Shown piece by piece: positions 14,358 to 17,587 of a stretch of DNA of 17,587 nt. Source of the DNA: Sulfuritalea sp. (GTDB lineage: Bacteria; Pseudomonadota; Gammaproteobacteria; Burkholderiales; Rhodocyclaceae); contig JALHNN010000006.1 of NCBI GenBank assembly GCA_022843505.1, positions 1-17,587 on the forward strand. The letters are read 5' to 3'. How positions within the stretch are numbered: the first letter of the stretch is position 1; the number at the start of each line of letters is the position of its first letter. The notes under the pieces are model-generated. The model ran no database searches and was not told the origin of the DNA. It saw nothing but the letters and a program-made list of their open reading frames with translations. The translations under genes and the position numbers were made by a program.

Positions 14358-14382
14358 CGTTTTGCCCCATTGAAATCATAAT
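14354..14382 (+). promoter_or_regulatory. Sigma70-type promoter of erpA
   Basis: TTGACG (14354-14359), overlapping the bactofilin stop codon, and CATAAT (14377-14382) are separated by 17 bp; each matches at five of six bases. The region is clearly AT-richer than its surroundings. Downstream, TAGACT occurs twice (14386-14391 and 14399-14404) with starts 13 bp apart, where a regulator could bind. I do not recognise a standard IscR site. Confidence 0.65.
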
Positions 14383-14432
14383 TAGTAGACTTATTTGATA
14401 GACTATTACGTCGATCCCCACAGGAGAGCACC

Positions 14433-14783
14433 ATGAATGCACCCACCGAAATGCCGGCGCCGCTGAATTTCACCGACAGCGCGGCGAGCAAGGTCAAGGA
14501 ACTGATTGCCGAGGAAGGCAACCCAGAGCTCAAGCTGCGCGTGTTCGTCACCGGCGGCGGTTGCTCGGGCTTCCAGTACGGTTTCACCTTCGATGAAGTC
14601 ACCAACGAAGACGACACGGTGATGCAGAAGAACGGCGTGTCCCTGCTGATCGACCCGATGAGCTACCAGTACCTGGTGGGTGCCGAGATCGATTACACCG
14701 AAGGCCTTGAGGGTTCCCAGTTCGTGATCAAGAACCCGAACGCCACCAGCACTTGCGGCTGCGGTTCTTCGTTCTCCGCCTGA
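14433..14783 (+). CDS. erpA: Iron-sulfur cluster insertion protein ErpA
   Basis: ErpA is an A-type carrier that delivers iron-sulfur clusters to target enzymes, for example those of isoprenoid synthesis. The 116-residue protein has the three invariant cysteines: Cys44 in GGGCSGFQYGF and Cys108 and Cys110 in TCGCGSSFS, at the spacing found in E. coli ErpA (42, 106, 108). The N-terminus LNFTDSAASKVKELIAEEGNPELKLRV fits ErpA rather than IscA. The ATG at 14433 follows AGGAGA by 5 bases. It has its own promoter and a hairpin after it, so it is probably transcribed alone. MiaB in this window is a possible client as a cluster enzyme (inference). Confidence 0.97.
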   Translation: MNAPTEMPAPLNFTDSAASKVKELIAEEGNPELKLRVFVTGGGCSGFQYGFTFDEVTNEDDTVMQKNGVSLLIDPMSYQYLVGAEIDYTEGLEGSQFVIKNPNATSTCGCGSSFSA

Positions 14784-14800
14784 TCGTTTTCTGGTAACGG

Positions 14801-14825
14801 GGCGCCGGCGGCAGCCGGCGCCTTT
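14801..14825. terminator. Shared hairpin terminator between erpA and anmK
   Basis: A perfect 9-bp stem GGCGCCGGC / GCCGGCGCC with a 4-base GGCA loop lies 17 bp after the erpA stop and 3 bp before the anmK stop on the other strand. The T-run on the plus side is short (TTT, then CT), so it should terminate erpA better than anmK. Confidence 0.75.
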
Positions 14826-15914
14826 CTAGCGCGGGTAGATTGCGCCCAATACCCGTTCGCCCTTCGCGCCGGTAACCGAAGAAAGATTGCCGGCCATCCC
14901 CTGCAGAGACCGCCAGGCCAGCCAGGCGAACGCTACCGCCTCGACCCAGTCCGCGGCTTGGCCGGCTGCATCGGTATCGAGGACGTGACAAGTGCCCATC
15001 AGTTCCTGCAGCCGCGACATGAGGACCTTGTTGTGCACCCCGCCGCCGCAAACCAGTACCGTATTCGGGGTGCCGCACCAGAGGGATATTGCCCTGGCCA
15101 CTGAAACCGCTGTCAATTCGAGCAGGCTGGCCTGTACGTCCTGCGCGAGATCATCGTCGGCAACATGGCGCACAAGCCAGGCGAGATTGAACTCGTCCCG
15201 ACCGCAGCTCTTGGGCGGCGGTGCCGCGAAGTAGTTGTACGCGAGCAGGGCGTCCACCAGGCGTGCGATGGGTTTGCCGCTGCTTGCCCATGCGCCATCC
15301 TTGTCATAGCGTTGCCCGAGGTGTTTCTCCGCCCAGGCGTCGAGCAGCAGATTGCCCGGTCCGCTGTCGAAACCCCGCACTGCCTTGCCCCGATTCAGGT
15401 CGGTCAGGTTGGCGATGCCGCCCAGGTTGAGTACTACGCGGTGCTCGTCAGGATGGGCGAAGGCGGCGGCATGGAACGCGGGTACCAGCGGGGCGCCCTG
15501 ACCGCCGGCGGCGATGTCGCGGCTGCGAAAGTCGGCGACGACGGGTATTCCGGTCAGCTCCGCCAGCAGGGCCGGATTGTTGAGCTGAATGGTATAGCCC
15601 TGGCCGGGCTGGTGGCGCACGGTTTGGCCGTGGCAGCCGACGGCGGCGATCTGTTCCGGACGGTGGCCCGTGGCGGCGAGCAGGGCGCGGACAGCCTCGG
15701 CATAGTTGTGTGCCAGGTTGTTGGCCAGCAGCGCGGCACGGTGCAATTCATTGCCGGCCGGGACCTGCAGCTCAAGGGCCGCGCGGCGGACTTCATCCGG
15801 GTAGGCCAACCAGAAGGTACCCAGGGTGCGTGGCCCGGGCGGCGAAAAATCCACGAGTGCGGCGTCGACGCCGTCGAGGCTGGTGCCGGACATCAAGCCC
15901 ACCACCAGCGTCAT
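14826..15914 (-). CDS. anmK: Anhydro-N-acetylmuramic acid kinase
   Basis: AnmK opens the 1,6-anhydro ring of anhydro-MurNAc and phosphorylates it with ATP, giving MurNAc-6-phosphate for cell-wall recycling. The 362-residue protein has the ATP-binding GLMSGTSLDGVD near its start, GCHGQTVRH, DIAAGGQGAPLVPAFH, VLNLGGIANLT and GFDSGPGN, whose Asp183 corresponds to the catalytic Asp182 of the E. coli enzyme as I recall it; VCGGGVHN near the end is also typical. The ATG at 15914 is one base after the stop codon of the M23 peptidase gene, so the two are surely co-transcribed and probably translationally coupled. Length is normal. Confidence 0.97.
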   Translation of the reverse strand: MTLVVGLMSGTSLDGVDAALVDFSPPGPRTLGTFWLAYPDEVRRAALELQVPAGNELHRAALLANNLAHNYAEAVRALLAATGHRPEQIAAVGCHGQTVRHQPGQGYTIQLNNPALLAELTGIPVVADFRSRDIAAGGQGAPLVPAFHAAAFAHPDEHRVVLNLGGIANLTDLNRGKAVRGFDSGPGNLLLDAWAEKHLGQRYDKDGAWASSGKPIARLVDALLAYNYFAAPPPKSCGRDEFNLAWLVRHVADDDLAQDVQASLLELTAVSVARAISLWCGTPNTVLVCGGGVHNKVLMSRLQELMGTCHVLDTDAAGQAADWVEAVAFAWLAWRSLQGMAGNLSSVTGAKGERVLGAIYPR

Positions 15915-15915
15915 G

Positions 15916-17256
15916 TCAGTCTGCCTGGGCGAGATTGAATCCGCGGATCTGATCGAGGCGTGCGAGGTGCACGCCGGTGCTGGCCCTGAATTGTCCCAGT
16001 TGCTGGGGCAGCAGGGGAGGCGCGCTGGGCAGGGTCATCGCCAGGGGATTCTGGTGTACGTCGTTGACGCGGAATTCGTAATGCAGATGGGGCCCGCTGG
16101 CCAGCCCCGTGGCGCCGACAAAGCCGATCACGTCGCCCTGGCTGACGCGACTGCCCTTGCGCAGTCCGGCGGCAAAGCCCGAAAGGTGGCCGTAAAGCGT
16201 CGTGTAGCGGCCCTGATGGCGCAGCACCACCACCTTGCCGTAACCGCCCTGGACGCCTACGTACTCGACCGTGCCGTTGCCCGTGGCCTTGACGCGGGTA
16301 CCGACCGGCGCACCGTAATCGATGCCCTTGTGGGCGCGCCATTTCTGCAGCACGGGATGGAAGCGCGCCGTGCTGAATCCCGAGGTGATGCGCGAGAACT
16401 CCAGCGGTGAACGCAGGAAGGCCTTGCGGATGTTCTTGCCGTCTGCCGTGTAGTAACCGCTGCCGTTCTCGCCGCCGGCAGGATCGGCGAACCAGGCGGC
16501 GCGGTAGGTCTTGCCGTTATTCACAAACTCGGCAGCGAGGATGCGACCGCTGCGCACGGCACGGCCGAGGTAATTCACCGATTCGTAGATCACGGCAAAG
16601 CGGTCGCCGCGGCGCAGATCGCGATGAAAATCGATGTCGCCGCCGAAAATATCGGCCAGCTGGGTCGCAACCGAGTCCGGAATGCCGGCGGCGTCCGAGG
16701 CGCCGAAGAGGGAGTAGCGAATTTCCGCAGTTTTCATCACCACCTGGGTTTCCAGCTTGAGGGGCTGCTCGGAGGCGGAAAAATGTCCGCCCTGGCTTTC
16801 GATGACCAGCGCCTGATCCTTGCCGCCGTTCAGCGGGAACACCAGAGTCTGCAATTCTCCTTGCGGGCCGGTGCGCGCCGTCAGGTTCTTGCCCGGGCTG
16901 AGCTGGCGGAAAAGTGCTTGCGACGTGGCATTGCCCTTGAGGAAGGCGATCGCCGCCGGATCGTCGATGCCCAGGCGCTGCAGCAGGTCCATGACGGTGT
17001 CGCCGCGCTGCACGCGCTCTTCGCGCAGGAAACTTTGTTCCGTCTCGACCGCCGGCGTCAGCGCGGTCAGCGCAAGCTGTTCGACAACTTCCTGCCGCGG
17101 GATGTCGTCGAAGCGCGTGTCTCTTGCGGTGCCGAAAGCCGCCACCATGCCGAACAGAGAGATGCCGAAAACGCCGATGCCGGCCCAGAAGTGGCCCGGG
17201 CGGGCAAGTCGGAAATCAAGGAGTTGCGCTAAAATCCCGCTCTTGTCTTTTTGCAA
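15916..17256 (-). CDS. M23-family cell-wall endopeptidase, membrane-anchored
   Basis: Predicted peptidoglycan DD-endopeptidase of 446 residues related to MepM/YebA. A single membrane helix (about 22-42) is followed by a periplasmic part: an OapA/LysM-like segment (about 78-128, VQRGDTVMDLLQRLGI), a central domain (about 130-285) and a C-terminal LytM/M23 domain (about 295-410). All zinc and catalytic residues are present: His309 and Asp313 in HKGIDYG, His357 in YGHLSGF, and His390 and His392 in HLHYEFR. The start is taken as TTG at 17256, because no ATG or GTG precedes the membrane helix and the first ATG (residue 37) lies inside it. No clear ribosome-binding site is seen. It is followed at once by anmK, joining peptidoglycan cutting with fragment recycling. 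Confidence 0.93.
   Translation of the reverse strand: MQKDKSGILAQLLDFRLARPGHFWAGIGVFGISLFGMVAAFGTARDTRFDDIPRQEVVEQLALTALTPAVETEQSFLREERVQRGDTVMDLLQRLGIDDPAAIAFLKGNATSQALFRQLSPGKNLTARTGPQGELQTLVFPLNGGKDQALVIESQGGHFSASEQPLKLETQVVMKTAEIRYSLFGASDAAGIPDSVATQLADIFGGDIDFHRDLRRGDRFAVIYESVNYLGRAVRSGRILAAEFVNNGKTYRAAWFADPAGGENGSGYYTADGKNIRKAFLRSPLEFSRITSGFSTARFHPVLQKWRAHKGIDYGAPVGTRVKATGNGTVEYVGVQGGYGKVVVLRHQGRYTTLYGHLSGFAAGLRKGSRVSQGDVIGFVGATGLASGPHLHYEFRVNDVHQNPLAMTLPSAPPLLPQQLGQFRASTGVHLARLDQIRGFNLAQAD
17230..17235 (+). promoter_or_regulatory. Candidate -10 box for tyrS
   Basis: GC-TAAAAT-CCCGC resembles betaproteobacterial -10 regions and lies 95 bp before the tyrS start, inside the first codons of the divergent M23 gene. 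No good -35 box is seen. Confidence 0.3.
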
Positions 17257-17289
17257 TTGGATGGGCGGACCGGCGTGTAAAGTCGGGCG

Positions 17290-17317
17290 AGTGTAGCAAA
17301 AAACCCCCTTCCGTCAA
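17290..17317 (-). promoter_or_regulatory. Promoter of the M23-anmK operon
   Basis: On the minus strand TTGACG (17317-17312) is followed after 16 bp by TACACT (17295-17290), preceded by TGC as in an extended -10. Transcription would start near 17283, about 27 bases before the TTG start codon, which supports that start. Confidence 0.6.
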
Positions 17318-17330
17318 ACCGGGTAAGGAC

Positions 17331-17587
17331 ATGGTCGATATTGAATCCCAGATGGCGCTGATCAAGCGCGGCGCCGACGAACTGCTGATCGAGTCCGAAC
17401 TGGTCGAAAAGATCAAGTCGGGAAGGCCGCTGCGGGTCAAGGCCGGCTTTGATCCGACCGCGCCCGACCTGCACCTCGGGCACACGGTGCTGATCAACAA
17501 GCTGCGGCATTTCCAGGAACTCGGCCATTACGTCATGTTCCTGATCGGCGACTTCACCGGGATGATCGGCGACCCGAGCGGCAAAAA
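17331..17587 (+). CDS. tyrS: Tyrosyl-tRNA synthetase, N-terminal part (runs off right edge)
   Basis: TyrS charges tRNA-Tyr with tyrosine. The 85 visible codons give the start of a class I synthetase: ALIKRGADELLIESELVEKIKSGRPLRVKAGFDPTAPDLHLGHTVLINKLRHFQ, in which HLGH is the HIGH nucleotide-binding motif, followed by FLIGDFTGMIGDPSGK, a TyrS signature. The ATG at 17331 is used; AAGGA ends one base before it, which is too close, while GGG seven bases up is weak. An ATG at 17352 (MALIKRG) is a possible alternative. The gene is divergent from the M23-anmK operon and continues to the right. Identity is firm. Confidence 0.96.
   Translation, partial: MVDIESQMALIKRGADELLIESELVEKIKSGRPLRVKAGFDPTAPDLHLGHTVLINKLRHFQELGHYVMFLIGDFTGMIGDPSGK

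Overview
The window is a GC-rich stretch of bacterial chromosome made almost entirely of conserved housekeeping genes. Gene content and order (miaB-phoH-ybeY-corC-lnt with glyQ beyond it; rplM-rpsI-argC; then a DUF6776-like gene, bactofilin and erpA facing anmK and an M23 peptidase, with tyrS divergent) fit a betaproteobacterium, most likely near Rhodocyclales. That placement is inferred from gene order and protein character, not from a search. I see no rRNA, tRNA, CRISPR array, insertion sequence or phage gene.

Left region (1-3790): the 5' part of glyQ runs off the left edge on the minus strand. A three-PAS diguanylate cyclase is divergent from it. Next come an exported double-rhodanese protein (minus) and a small unknown protein (plus). 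These three genes alternate in strand and lie between lnt and glyQ, which are close neighbours in many betaproteobacteria, so they look like a later insertion.

Centre left (3778-8931, minus): miaB-phoH-ybeY-corC-lnt form one compact operon with short gaps or overlaps, ending in an ATGA overlap. The products act in tRNA modification (MiaB), RNA processing and ribosome maturation (PhoH, YbeY), ion homeostasis (CorC) and lipoprotein acylation (Lnt). A perfect TATAAT lies upstream of miaB. queC, a second tRNA-modification gene, is divergent from miaB across 65 bp and may be leaderless.

Centre right (9678-11926, plus): a YeeE/YedE-type sulfur-compound transporter gene stands alone. It is followed by the ribosomal operon rplM-rpsI, which has a near-consensus sigma70 promoter, a folded leader and a strong intrinsic terminator.

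Right region (11927-17587): after the rpsI terminator lies a small array of hairpin-forming imperfect tandem repeats, then argC, a membrane-anchored coiled-coil protein, bactofilin and erpA. A convergent hairpin separates erpA from anmK. An M23 peptidase and anmK form a tight minus-strand operon for cell-wall remodelling and anhydro-MurNAc recycling, and tyrS starts divergently and runs off the right edge.

I found no convincing undescribed multi-gene system. The signals most worth a second look are the covarying repeat hairpins before argC, the folded rplM leader, the altered cysteine set of the YeeE/YedE protein, the tail of the double-rhodanese protein, and the inserted block between lnt and glyQ.
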